Translations under genes and position numbers: made by a program
The notes under the pieces: model-generated
What the model saw: only the letters and a program-made list of their open reading frames with translations
Told to the model about the DNA's origin: nothing
The model's database searches: none
Part shown: positions 33,349 to 45,198 of the stretch, piece by piece
Layout of the letters: each line of letters opens with the position of its first letter
Position numbering within the stretch: position 1 is the stretch's first letter
NCBI GenBank assembly: GCA_025331125.1
Contig: JAOALB010000020.1
Span: forward strand, 186,001-250,000
DNA length: 64,000 bases
DNA from: Mycogone perniciosa
Taxonomy: Eukaryota > Ascomycota > Sordariomycetes > Hypocreales > Hypocreaceae
Reading direction: 5' to 3'

Positions 33349-35836
33349 ATGAATGGGCGCAAACGGAGAGGCTCCACGTCCAGTGTGGAAACGGTAGACG
33401 GCAGCCAGGTCCGATGGTTACAAGAAATCTCCATTGTCAAGCCATGCCCCAAGGAATTATCTGCGGATGACTTTCCGATATGGGAGCTGCGCGATGCTGT
33501 CGTTCTCAGTAAAGATGGCAAGGCTTTCGAAAATGCCCTCCACGTTGGGACAAGGGGTCCATTTATTTTGCGAGGCCACCTCGTCGTCGAGGATCGTGAA
33601 CAGAAACTGAATTGTGAGTCGCAGCCCGTCTCTACCCCCATTGCCTAGATCTTTCTAACATCCGCAGTGATGAGGAGATTTCGGAAATCTGTTCCAATCG
33701 AAATTCTAGACTGTGAGCGGTACGCCATCGGCCAGTCACAAGACGACAGACGTCCGGTGATATGGGTAATGGGCCGGGGAGGGTGGTATGAGATCAACCC
33801 TTCGGACGCATACCTCCCCATCTTCAACAAGATGTGCGAGGCTACAATCATGTATTACCACATCCTGGATACATGTAAATCCGATACGGCCAAGCGGTCA
33901 AAAAAGAAGTCGGTGCATCATGGACGTCTAGAGGCGCTTCACGATCTCTTTCTACAAGTGGGTCGAACTTTAGACTACGTCTTTTACTTCTTGTTGGAAT
34001 CGTGGGATGCTAACGTCGACTCAAGTATGCCACAAAAGTTGGAGATGGTTCAACACTTGACGAAGTAGTTGAGCGTTGTGCGGAGCACGCCACTTTCTTC
34101 GTCAGCCAGTTCTCGCTAGAGAGTGTCGAAGAAATCGACTGGAAGCGCACCGGATTCTACCAGTGGTTCATCGCTGAGCACTCCGTAAGCAATTTCCCCC
34201 ATATTACAAGTCGTACCACTGACTGATGGGCTTGCCTAGGGTGAGGTTCAAAAGTATGAGCAATTGAACAAAGAGTCACAAAAACGTCGTCAGGCCCCTT
34301 CCGCCGGTCTAGCAGATCCGGCACTCAGGGGCAAATCCTCAGGTCGTGTTACTAGGAGTGCCAGTACGGAGGATGTTGACCAGGGCCCGGTACAGCCATC
34401 GCAGAAACCCCCAAAACCCATCTCAACTTTACATGAGGGCAAGGCTAGCCCAATTGCTATCAGCCCAAGCCCTGTAATACCAACCCAGCAAGCCGAAATG
34501 CCCGCAAACGATGCGGATGGTGACGAGTCTCCTTTATCCATTCTCCTCGCTGCCTTGGAGACCATTTACAACCGGAGGGGTAAGTCCAAACATGGACTTG
34601 CCACATCAAAAACGATCAACGATCTTTACTTCGCCTTCAAGTTTCCAAGCTTTAAAAATGGTACGGTTGGTTGCCACAAGATACCAGTCATAGAGGTCCT
34701 GCACTACAATGCTTCAGCTCTATTGCAAGCCCTCGACGGGAAATACCGAAAGCATGAGATATACTCCTACCTCCAGGAGCTGGAGAAAACTCCTTTTACT
34801 CCCGAGGCCATAAAGCCATCTGCTTTCCCTTATCGATTGGCGCCTCGTAAGGCCAAGAAATCAGATACAGTAGAGACACCAGCTACCGTCGAGAACGTCT
34901 CTTCTAAGGCCAAAAATGATGACAATGATGAGGCGGATGATCCTCCACCCCGTATGGGGAAGACACTGAAAAGGCCCGGCCGAAAACCTGGAATGACGGC
35001 GGCTCTGCGGACCATCACAGCTTCAAAGAAGCGGACACACGCCGAACTGGAAAGTGAAAGCGAATCAGAGACTGAAGCTTCCGGTTTGAAACGCTCACAG
35101 TATTTCCCTGATAGAGAAGAGGACGCAACCATGGAAGATCCAACCGACGGAACCCCGTCAAAGAACGGAGAGGAGATAGTCCAACTACAGCCTGTTGAGG
35201 ACCCCATCAGAATTGTCATTCGAGCAGAGAAGATACCTTCCACCATTCCCCGAGGACCAGATGGAACTTGGACCTGTGAACAGGAGGGTTGTCAATACAT
35301 CGTCCGTGGTGGGGACGCGGACGATTGTCAAGTTCGGATTCACCAGCACTTTGAAGAGCATCAGCAGCAATCAAAGAGACTCAACCTGGCTGTCACTGAA
35401 AGCAGCCGTGGCCAAACGCCTATCAAGTACGCCTATTTCCACCCCTTCCTCATCCTTGTTCAATACCCCCTTCCTCCTCACTCTTCCCCCGGTCCCATCC
35501 CTTCCCCATGCACCAGCGTATCATCATCTGCAGCTACTTCCACTCATTCACATCACACTTCACATCAACGCACTCCAAGGGAGACACCAGCATCTAGCCC
35601 CTCAGGCGACCACATCCCAGAGCTCAGTGGACCGGCAAATGAGTCTTTCCGTCAACTAGTCGAACAGTTTCGCCGTCGGCCCCAACCCGTCTCAGATAAA
35701 ATTGACAGTCTAACGTGTTTGCAGTCATTTACTCGAGAAGCTCAAAAAAATGGGCGAGAAAGCCCAACAGAGCCAACAACTTTCTGTGAGCGGCGCGCCG
35801 CTTCCCCAACCAATCAAACGGAAACTGATAGTATGA
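33349..35836 (+). CDS. RFTS (DNMT1-RFD)-domain protein with C-terminal Cys/His finger
   Basis: Five exons: 33349-33613, 33668-33957, 34026-34184, 34240-35426 and 35725-35836, giving 670 aa if the 298-nt last intron is removed. The N-terminal region resembles the replication-foci targeting domain of DNMT1: PIEILDCERYAIGQ, VIWVMGRGGWYEINPSDAYL, PIFNKMCEATIMYYHIL. A helical segment follows (EEIDWKRTGFYQWFIAEHS). The middle has conserved-looking LSILLAALETIYNRRGKSKH, long disordered charged stretches and RPGRKPG, an AT-hook-like motif. Near the C-terminus is TWTCEQEGCQYIV with a later HQHFEEH, a C2H2-like finger. RFTS domains occur in DNMT1 and in fission-yeast Raf2, a heterochromatin H3K9-methylation factor; a chromatin role is therefore inferred, not shown. 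Intron 2 ends in AAG. Retention of the last intron would replace the final coil (HLLEKLKKMGEKAQQSQQ) by another tail ending at 35850. Confidence 0.78.
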
Positions 35837-36471
35837 CAATTCAGGAATAAGCTGAACAATTTTGATTGGAGGTGGTGTCTGTTTTCGCTCAATGCTCAAG
35901 GAGGGGAGGCCACCAAGAAGGGTGTATTTCGGTTCACATTTTGCTTGGCGCAAGGAGGATTTAATGTGTGATGAATTTTGTACTATTATACCATGGGAAT
36001 GCAGGGCCTTTTTGATTTAAGGATTAAGGGGATTCTAGGAATTAGCATCATGATATGGCTGTCATGGAGATAACTCTTTGAAGTCGATCGCTTAGGACTT
36101 GCTGGCAAGAAGGGGGGGACAACTCATACCTAAGATGCTTTGCAAAACACGCAAGTGTAAAGAGACGTGCAATAAGATACCTCAAATTCATGCAATGATA
36201 AGAGAGAATAGGTTGTTTTATGACCCCTTTTATTTGTTCCTTGTTTACATTCCCAACTGCCCCGGTGAATCTTCACTGCGTTACCTATTAAAAGCAAGAA
36301 GAATTACTCCAACAACTAAAACCGGGTTGCTCCTCTGGCCTCGGGTTGAGAATCCCCCCAAGCTGCCGTAGGTAGATAAAATTCGAGGCCCATCCTCGAT
36401 TAAGACTCCCCAGACATGCTTTCCCATGTAAGTTACACTTGGTTCACAGATGTGTCGTCAACCCACGCCTT
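35837..36471. other. Convergent 3' region, RFTS gene / CBP80 gene
   Basis: About 635 bases between convergent stops; AT-leaning, no coding frame or structured RNA seen. Confidence 0.5.
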
Positions 36472-39069
36472 CTAGGCATCATTGGCGCCATTAGACGACG
36501 TAATCGTCTTACCCTTGCCAAGTTCCAGGATAAAAGCCTCCTCAATCGCCGCTAATCTCTTGAACACTCTGAGCCATCGCTGACCCCATCTACGGATAAG
36601 GGCCTCACGCTCACTTGAGCCGTCATCCATCTCCATCAACTCGTCCTTACTGCCTCCGGCCCAGCTCTCGAGCGCATCGTTAGTTGCGCGGAAGAGATCG
36701 CGCATGGCCTTGGTCTCCTTCTCGCGCGTCTCGTCGTCCGCGTCGGGAGATGTGAGAATCTGGCGGATTCGGCTCGTCACCTTGGCCACTGTGTTGGAGA
36801 CCAATTCGAAGACATGGGACTGCCCAAGGGACTCGCCTCCATTGGTACCGTTTGCGGGCGAACTGGCGACAAGCGCCCAGTCCACAACAGAGAACGGTGT
36901 GATAATGGAGTAGTTCAACAGCTTCTCAATGATTGATATGGCGACACCAGGGTGAGCATGCCAGTATGCCATGACAGCAGAGATGATCTGGGCCCGCGCA
37001 TCCGGTGATGCTGTACCAGCATCAAGGAGTCTCCCCTTGGTACGATCAATGCAGGCCAGAACGTGGCTCAGCGACTTGGAGCCAACCCAGCAGACGGCTG
37101 TCATAAAAACGTCTGTGCTAGTGACCACTGGATCCAATGCTCTCTCTGCAGCCTGGGATTGAATGCGTTCAATGATGGGCTGAAACTCCTCGTCTGGGGC
37201 CTTGCGCCTCAGCAAGACACCAATTTCCTGACCTTCACTAGAGAATGGGGTGTCTTGGCCGCCTATTAGTATTAAAATATCATCCCAACATCATATAAGA
37301 CTCACCAGGATTGCTAAATTTAAAGTCAGGCACATCCTTCTCCTTCTCTGGTCCAATGAGGGGCTGGTATGGCTCGGGAAGGGTCTTCTGAATGCGTTGG
37401 GCAAAGCTGAGCCGTATCTCCTTATCCAGAGCACCCTTGAGAAACCACTTAGAGGGATGAAGATCAGGCAGGCCACAATCGTCGCTCCATTCTGCCCACT
37501 TCCACGTGAAGCCAAAGTTGCTCAGATGATGCGAGAACCAATCGAGAAACCTATAGCCTAGCTGCAAGTCCATGCGTGGACTGTTTCCGTAAAGGTGTCT
37601 GATAGCTCTGCCAAGGCTGGGTGCGATGGCGGCAGGAGCAAGCTTACAAGCCTCAGTTAACACGGAGTGATAGTAAACTAGCTTATGCTCGGGCACGGGC
37701 AGCTGGAAGAGTTGCGAGAAGACAATATCCACAGCAAAATCCTCCGGCTTCCAAGTCGATCGGTCGGAGCCCATGTTACGCAGCTCATCGAACGGTGTCG
37801 CGCGCTTCACAAATGTACCGTCTGCGAAATAGCAATCCAGATCTATCAAATATCGTGCAGTGGCATTTCTATTGAAGTGGAGGCCGTTGATGGTGTCAGT
37901 AAGACCGTCTCGAATGAGTGAGGATGCCAAGCTCGTTGTCGGCGGCACGGATTCAACCTCCTGGTCAGCGTAGACTGAGAAATAGACTTCGGGAAACAGT
38001 GGTCGAGGGCCAGCAACCACGGTGGCAGGTATAGATATGGCGGGTAGTGCATGCTTCGGTGCATTCGCCAGCTTCTCTTGGGATTCGATCTCTTCAAGTG
38101 GCATCTGCCAAGGTCGCGGGAGGCAGGCAAGCTCCCAGTTCTTTGAGGCTTCGTCCTGCAGCTGCTTTTGCAAAAGCATGCACAAGCTTAAAGGTGCCGA
38201 AGGGCTTTCATCTTTACCCTCAGGGTGGTATGGATCAACCAACGCTTGCAGGGCATGAGGCTCAGAGGCGATGATATCGGTCTTGTCCATTAGCTCTGCT
38301 GCCTTTTGCTGGAATTGCCCCGGGGCCGCCGCCATTATGTATGGGATTGTGAGGAGAATGATCTTAACGATTTCCGTTCCGATAGTCTGCTTCAGTTAGA
38401 ATGTGAAGAATACGACCGTGCTTTTGTCTGCCAAACTGAGTACTCCAAACTTACATCCTCTGAACTGGCCGTCTGCAAGTCGGCTGCGCGGCTGAAAAGC
38501 TCCTCCAGCAATGGGAAGATACCATCGCCCTCCAAACAACCCTGCATGCAAGCCAAAAACTTCAGGTACAGCTTCACATCTCTCCACTCCCCCTTGGCAA
38601 TCTTGTCTTCGGTCTCCTGCGCAACTTGAGCCAGAATGACATCCACAAGCTCAGGCTTAAGGGTGTTGGCTATCAGCACAACGGCCGCCACGAAAGGGGT
38701 CTTCAAAGGTTGCTCAGTGAGCAACTGTATAGCCAAAGTGATAAACGTGTTGCGCAGGTTCTCGTCATCGTAGTTATCTGCCACCATGCGGGCGATGGAC
38801 TGCACCTCTTCAGCCCATCGTCGCAGAGGCGAGTCAGCCAAGCCAAGAAGCTGCCGTCGAAGTCGGACAGGCACGGGTGCCGAGTCTGTTCGTCTGCGTT
38901 GCTGCCTGCGATCGTAGTGATCTTCGTCATCTAGATGGGAACAGTCGCATGAGCTTCTGCTGAAACTTGTAGCAAGGCAAGGTGGATTTCAATGATTGGC
39001 GATGCACGAACCTCGATATCTTCTTTTGCGATTATAGCCACCCGACTGTCTCCGATCGTAATCAGCCAT
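36472..39069 (-). CDS. cbc1: Nuclear cap-binding complex large subunit (CBP80/NCBP1)
   Basis: Four exons: 39069-39012, 38930-38455, 38386-37306 and 37253-36472, giving 798 aa, close to the size of human NCBP1 (790). CBP80 partners CBP20 to bind the m7G cap of new Pol II transcripts in the nucleus and supports splicing, export and 3' processing. The protein is a run of MIF4G-like helical repeats. Recognised blocks are RLRRQLLGLADSPLRRWAEE, TPFVAAVVLIANTLKPELVD, DWFSHHLSNFGFTWKWAEW and LLRRKAPDEEFQPIIERI; the last is a clear family motif. The N-terminus (first 35 residues) is Arg/Tyr/Asp-rich and could be a nuclear localisation signal, as in other CBP80 proteins. Intron 1 has a GTTCGT donor. 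Intron 3 ends in CCAAG; the upstream TAG would break the frame. Confidence 0.94.
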
Positions 39070-40408
39070 GATGCGATCCGTAGACAAAGTGGTAATTGAT
39101 TGTGGGGATCGCAATGGATGGTTGATGGCGCAGGTTGCTTTGTTGTTGAGGGAGACTGCTGAAGCTGCTAAAGCTCGGGAAAAGCTGCAGGCCACAGGCG
39201 CGCGACCACGAACCCGCGCCTTAACCCGCCAACCCGCGCTTTGAAGTGGCTGCCTCAGGCAACAATATGTCATCCACCGTCTCCGCGATTCCAACTCCGT
39301 ACGAATTTCACACTTGTACTTCGTAAACGTCATGGAATCGTACCCAGGTAATTCGTGCTGTTGTTCTATATCCATAGCCATTAATATCAGAGCACACAAG
39401 CAACACAAGCAACACACTGTCAGCATCACGAGCATTATCATAGCATCATCGTCATCATCCGTCGTAACGTAACCATGGTATTATGTCCATAAAATATGCC
39501 GTAATTTTTATCTGGGCGCATGGCCCTCTCAATCTTCCCGCCAGCCACAGCGACTTGCTTGATTCCGCCTTTTTTTAAAACATCTGTTTTTTCTTTCATC
39601 AAACACCTCAAAACAAGAGTGGTAGTAATGTTCGTGCCCACTCTCCTATAATAACAAAAGTCCATCTCCATTTCCTTTTTCTCATGTTAAGAACGATGCC
39701 TGACGCAATGTTCGCTAAAGTCCATTTCCCCTGTTGGTAGTCTGCGGCATCTCAGCTTTGCTGCAAGGGCTCTATATCCCATGATCCAAGATATCAAATC
39801 TCATCCCGCAATGTTGACATCCACATAGAGCTCCTCCTCCAAAACGCGAGATGTGGACGGCGACAGTGGTGACATCAATGCTAAAAACAAGGCCGGAATC
39901 GACACGAGTCGGCCCAATCGTACCCATCACCTCCACAACCCCTCAGCCTCATGACACACAACAACGAAAAAGAAGCAACAGCCAGCTCTGTCATGCATCG
40001 AAACGTGGTCTAGAAATGTGATTCCCCGCGATATGCATCAACGCAGCCTCCCTCGCTCCCTCGTGTTGGTGAGCAGCTCTCGCTCCACACCAAGAAAACG
40101 AGGTTTGTAGGGAATCAAAAGATGCCCCTCCTTTCCCTCCCAGTTGGGACAGACTCCGACGCTCCCCCTAGAACACACAAATTAATCTCATTCCGCCCTC
40201 AGCATCGAGCATATGTGCTCCAACACTGCAGGCTCCGAGACTACATCCCATCTGCCAATCTCCCGGCCCGGCTTGAGTAGCGAGCTATTGCCCTCGGTAC
40301 CACCATGAGCTCTATGCTGGGAGTTGAACAGACAATTGTGTTCTAGAGCTGCCAGGTGCCTCAAGGAGTACAACAGTAACATGCCAACTCCGTACCGGTA
40401 GCAGAGGC
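39070..40408. other. Intergenic region between CBP80 gene promoter and gsk3 3' end
   Basis: About 1.34 kb: the CBP80 promoter and gsk3 3' UTR. A TACTTCGTA word lies near 39317. No supported gene; minus frames of 77-150 codons here lack a family signal. A small ncRNA could hide here but I see no diagnostic boxes. Confidence 0.45.
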
Positions 40409-41888
40409 TCAGTCTAATTTTGCCAGCATATCTTGCCGCGCCATTGGCGTGAAATTGTCGATATCAAGTCCTCGGGCTGCCAGAACAGGCTTCATGTGCG
40501 AGGGAACGAGCTGCGGGTTGAGTTCGGGTGCAATAGACAGCTCTGTGGATTTGTCAGCAAACCCTTTCTGAGATGCGGGTCATCCGGAGTCAAAACTTAC
40601 CGTGACGAGTGAAATTGAACAGATCGGGTAGGTCACGAAGTTGACCAGTTCCGTGTCTCGAATCAGGGAGCTTTGTGCTGGGGTCTCGAAGCTCGTCGAA
40701 GAAAGGATGGACCATTGCATCAATTGCAGACTGTCGCTCCGTCGGCGTGTACTCGAGCAACCGGGAAATGAGATCGATCGCATTGGCATCCGCTTTGCGG
40801 AAAACCTTGTTGAAGGGATGAGGCTTGATCTGTGGGAATTTATGTTCCATGTAGTTCGGGTTCATGGTACGAATTTGTTCTCGAGTTGGCGTGCCGAGGA
40901 CTTTGATGATCTCAACCAGCTGATCAATACCAGACTCGCCAGGGAACAGCGGTTGTCCAAGCATCAGCTCTGCCATCACACATCCCGTTGACCACACGTC
41001 TTTAATCAACAGTTGTTAGTTACGCATATGGATCACGCAGGATAGGTTAGGTTGCCTTACCAATCTTGGTAGTGTAATTCGTTGCGCCGAAGATGAGTTC
41101 GGGAGCGCGGTAATATCGGGAGCAGATGTATGATACGTTGGGCTCGTTCTCCACCAAAATCTTGGCACTGCCAAAGTCACATAGTTTGAGAATACCACTG
41201 TTTGGGTCTAGCAAGAGGTTTTGCGGCTTGATATCTCGGTGGCAGATGCCTTGGGAGTGGATGTAGGCCAGAGCTCGGAAAAGCTGGTAGATGTACAGCT
41301 TGACTTCCAGGATAGGCATAGTCGTCTTCATCTTGTTGAAGAAACGCGAGGCTCGGTAGACCGTCTCGGGAACGAATTCTTGAACGAGATTGAGATAGAC
41401 TTCATCTTTCTGGGGAATTGTTAGCGCAATAAGAGTCCTCGAGGATTGTGGTTGCACATACACGTTCACCGTTGGAGTAGTAAAAGGCCTTGAGCTGGAC
41501 TATGTTTGGGTGTCTGACAATGCGCATAATCTGAAGCTCGCGGTTCTATAAACATGGTTAGTCGACCAAATACCCCTCTTGGAGACCAGTTAATGTTTGG
41601 TTTGTACCTTGAATCGCTTATCCTGGAGCACCCGCTTAATAGCAGCGTCTTCCCCAGATGGTGAAAGCTTGGTCTGAAAGACGACACCGAAGGAACCATT
41701 TCCAACAATCTTGCATTGTGTGTACTGCAAATCCCGTGTTTCGCCTGTGATGCCATCTTGGACCTTCTCACGGATCACCTCTGTAGAAATGGTCAATACC
41801 TTGAGCGACGTTCATACCAAATATTTCATATCCCCAACTCACCTCCCATCCGCAGGCTATTGAAGGCATTGGGCCTGTGTGACGACAT
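40409..41888 (-). CDS. gsk3: Glycogen synthase kinase 3 (shaggy-type Ser/Thr kinase)
   Basis: Six exons: 41888-41843, 41780-41608, 41545-41462, 41409-41061, 40999-40601 and 40542-40409, giving 394 aa, the normal fungal GSK3 size. The kinase core is complete: glycine loop [10 protein letters not shown] (41-50), catalytic Lys64 in [15 protein letters not shown] (Asp160), DFG (179-181) and the activation-loop [13 protein letters not shown]. In that loop Tyr195 corresponds to the autophosphorylated Tyr216 of human GSK3-beta. [12 protein letters not shown] carries the Arg that helps bind primed phospho-substrates. [20 protein letters not shown] is the CMGC-type subdomain IX. The C-terminal tail ([20 protein letters not shown]) is fungal-type. 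GSK3 phosphorylates primed Ser/Thr substrates in glycogen, cell-cycle and developmental control. Intron 4 ends in AAG. The region upstream suggests a long leader, possibly with a large 5' UTR intron. Confidence 0.96.
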
Positions 41889-44800
41889 TCTGGGCGAATT
41901 CTATCCAGACCAAAGAGCCGACGCTACCGAAGATCGAGACAGAAGCACCTGAGTGTTGAGTAGGTGAGGGGCAACAAAGAACGGGCCTTAGAGCGGGCCG
42001 TGGTGGGCAACGGGGACAGGTGAAATCGAATAGGGTATGGTGCAATGCGACGAGTCGCGAAGGCTGGTATTGCCGACGGAGAAGCCGGACTAGATCGTGA
42101 TTGCGGTATATGTAGCTGCAGGCTGGGAAGCTTGCAGGGCGATGTCGCTTTTCGCGGAAGAGGGCGACAAGGCTAGTTGGTGATCCCGAGAAATTCTGAC
42201 CCCGGGTGGCTGGTTTAGCAGTTGGGATGGCGGAGGACAGCTGAATAAGGCAACGTTTTAGCAAGAAAATTCCTCGCCCAGCGATCAGGAGTGGTGAGGC
42301 AAGGGGTATCTATTGAGTGGGAAGCAAAAAAAAAACGGCAATTGAATGAAATCAATGATGTTTTTGGGCAATACACGCTGCCAGGGCCGGATGGTTGGTG
42401 CGGGGGGTATCGGAGGGGAGAGAAGTAGACGAAGCGGCAGAGCAGGGGAGGGTAGGTAGTTATAAGGCTGCTGGATGCTACTAGTGATGAATTGATGGGC
42501 CAACTCCCCCCAGTAGCAGCAAAGGGGTCCAGGAGGGTGAGTCCAAGGGTGTGTGCCAGGGTTTGTTATGGGTGCATCAAGCTGCATGGAAATGAAGTGA
42601 GCGATAAAAAAGCGCCGCTCTGCAGCACAACACAGAGCAAATGCCAGGTACATACAGGAGGAGGGTGAGCAGCGGCAGCGGGTGGCGTAGGGGAATTCCA
42701 TAGGTCGAGAGGGCTGGTTTGGTGTATGTAGTGGCACGAAAAAGCTGGGCAGCGAGAGGCGGGTCTGTCTGGAGGGAGGAGGGCGGGGTGCTTAACGTGG
42801 TGGGCTCGTGACATGCGACAGGCGACAAGCGGCGAGGCAGCAGGAGACGAGAAACAACAGGGGAAGCAGCCGAGAAAGGATGCTGGGCTGGGGGCAGACA
42901 GAGCCGGTCAGGGCATACCAGGACTGGCCTTGTGGTCTCGCGAGGAGCTGAGCAACAAGATGAAGGAAGGGGTTGAAGGCGGTGGTAGGAGGAGAAGCAG
43001 TGAGGGTTTTGGCAGGCATCGTGTGGCACAGGGCAGCAATACAAGCGAATGAGAAGGAACTCACTTACCACTGGACAGCGTCGATGTCTCTGCGGCAATG
43101 ATACGGAATTCGTAGCGTCTGTACTTCGTACGTGGCCGCAGAACGACAGGCGGCGTCGGGCGAGAGCAGCAATAACCTGATGGCCGTCGCCTGGGGGTTT
43201 TGTCGGTGGTAGTGTTGGCGGCTCAGGAGCGCAACCGCGAGAAACGGGGGTGGCCTTTTGGTGGAGGACGTACGTCAAGTCAAGCGTCTAGACGGGGCAG
43301 AAAAGGCGCCGGAACGGAGGGCAGTGGAGCACGGCGAGATGTTGCTGACGGCACCTGTCGAGTTGCTGCACAAGCTCACGAGGGGCGCTGTGCAGCGGTG
43401 CGAGAAAAAAAGAGACGGAAGAGAGGTGGTATGGAGAGCAACGGCGATCGTGACTCGTTCGCTGGGCAGAGGATACACGACGTGGGGCTCGCGCTCTCTC
43501 TGTGTCTTCTCTTTTCTCTCCTGCTATGCTTCGTGGAGCGTCGCGATGGGTTGTTATGTTTTGGACAAGTTGCTTTCTCTTGGCTCTCTGTGTGCACTAC
43601 TCTGTACACGCTCTTGCTTCGATGCGGGGCACACTCTGCTGTTCTCGAGGTTCTGGCGTGGTGCAGCGCTCTCTCAAAAGAGTCCTTCTATCATCAGCCC
43701 GACAGATTCCTCATTCACCGCTCGCCCAAAACGGGATGCATCGCTCAGGAAAATCAAACAAAGGGATTCATGGGTTGGGTGACAGGGAAGGGGAGGGGCT
43801 CGCTTCGTGGTGGTAACGTACAGCTTCTACCTCTGTCTGCTCGGTGTAAGGAAGATTCAAGGTGAGTGGGAGAGATCGAGGAGGGGAGGGCGAGGCGCGG
43901 TAATAAAAGTCGCCAGCGAGGTCGTGCGGGACGGGGCGAGGCTACTTGTTGTATGTATGTAGGTAGGTAGTATGTACCTCGAGCAACCACCTGACCAACA
44001 CAAGACGCACGAACGCAACAGTCGATGACGGCCGCTACAGACGGCCGATGGCAAAACCAACAACGCAGCCAGGGGAGATCCTATAAATGGAACAGGAGGA
44101 GGACCTCAGGTGGAGGGTACGTTTTTATTAAGTGGTTGTCTGAATTGGGAGAAAACGGATTAGAAAAGAAGAGAAAACACCCGCGTATGGTGGAGGCAGA
44201 AGGTACCTGGAGCTTCCAAAGAATGGGGGAGGTATAGGGAGAACTTTAGCGGCCAGCTCACCCAATATTGAAAGGTACTGGGACGGAGTACTGCTCCGTC
44301 GTAGCAGAAGGACCTGCTAATAAAGCTGCCTGTGTGAACGTCCAGCGTCTTCATTCAGGCAAATCGACGGCGCTGCGACCCAGCCATGGTTCCAGGGCCA
44401 GACCACGGACCCGCAGGCGTTGGGCTCATGTGCTCATGTGCTCATTTTCGAGCCGGGCACCTGGGCGCTAAAACTCGGCAAGCGGAAGTCAAAGACAGGC
44501 CATGCAGTGAACCATGCAAACCTGAACTTCCCTAGCCACCGCCATCTCAGTGACTGTCGGGCCCTGGTTCTCTGATCAAGGTCGCATTAGAAAGCAGATA
44601 AAGCTATTGCAGACAGCCCAGATTCGACATCAGGCCAAAAGTTTGTCCCTGCTAATACTATCAGTTGTGCTTTGTCAGTGGTAACTTGGAGACATGATTT
44701 ACAGCCTTACCCGCCGCGCAACAACAACTCTGACTGTACGGAGTACTGTATGTACCTTAAATGCCTAGTACGAGTAATAGGTTAGCTCTCAGTGGTACTG

Positions 44801-45179
44801 CTAAATTGGAAATAGCTGCCACCTGCTGCCTGTATGTATCATCCTGCAAGAAGTCGAGTCTTTCCATGGTGGTAAATTTGTCGTTGATCCAAAACAACAC
44901 ACTTGGATCCTTTTTTCCCTTACAGCCCCTTAATTACCCTCTTGATATCCTCACAGCCATGGCAATCAATTCATCATTCATGAGAAAAGCACCCCTCACC
45001 ATCCCACCCCCACCTTTCACACTCCAGCGCCACCAACTTTTCCATCCAACTGCTAACGCGAGTGAGGTGGTTCAGCTTTCAGTGGATACCACAGGTGCGT
45101 GACCCTTTGGGGATGGTCAACTCAGGTCGACAATCTCCGGAGCCGCCAGCTAAGTATTATTAGCAGTGTTGGTACGAAG

Positions 45180-45198
45180 TACTCCGTAGTACGGAGTA
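45180..45198. repeat. Inverted pair TACTCCGTA-G-TACGGAGTA
   Basis: The 9-mer and its exact reverse complement are separated by one base, so the two strands could form a tight hairpin or the site could be bound by a dimer. A TACGAAGTA word abuts on the left at about 45172. Confidence 0.85.

Noticed and set aside
42577..43278. A 233-codon open frame on the minus strand upstream of gsk3
   Set aside because: Its Pro/Ser/Leu/Cys-rich composition simply mirrors a C/T-rich strand. It has no domain or repeat pattern, overlaps other open frames, and fits better as the gsk3 leader.
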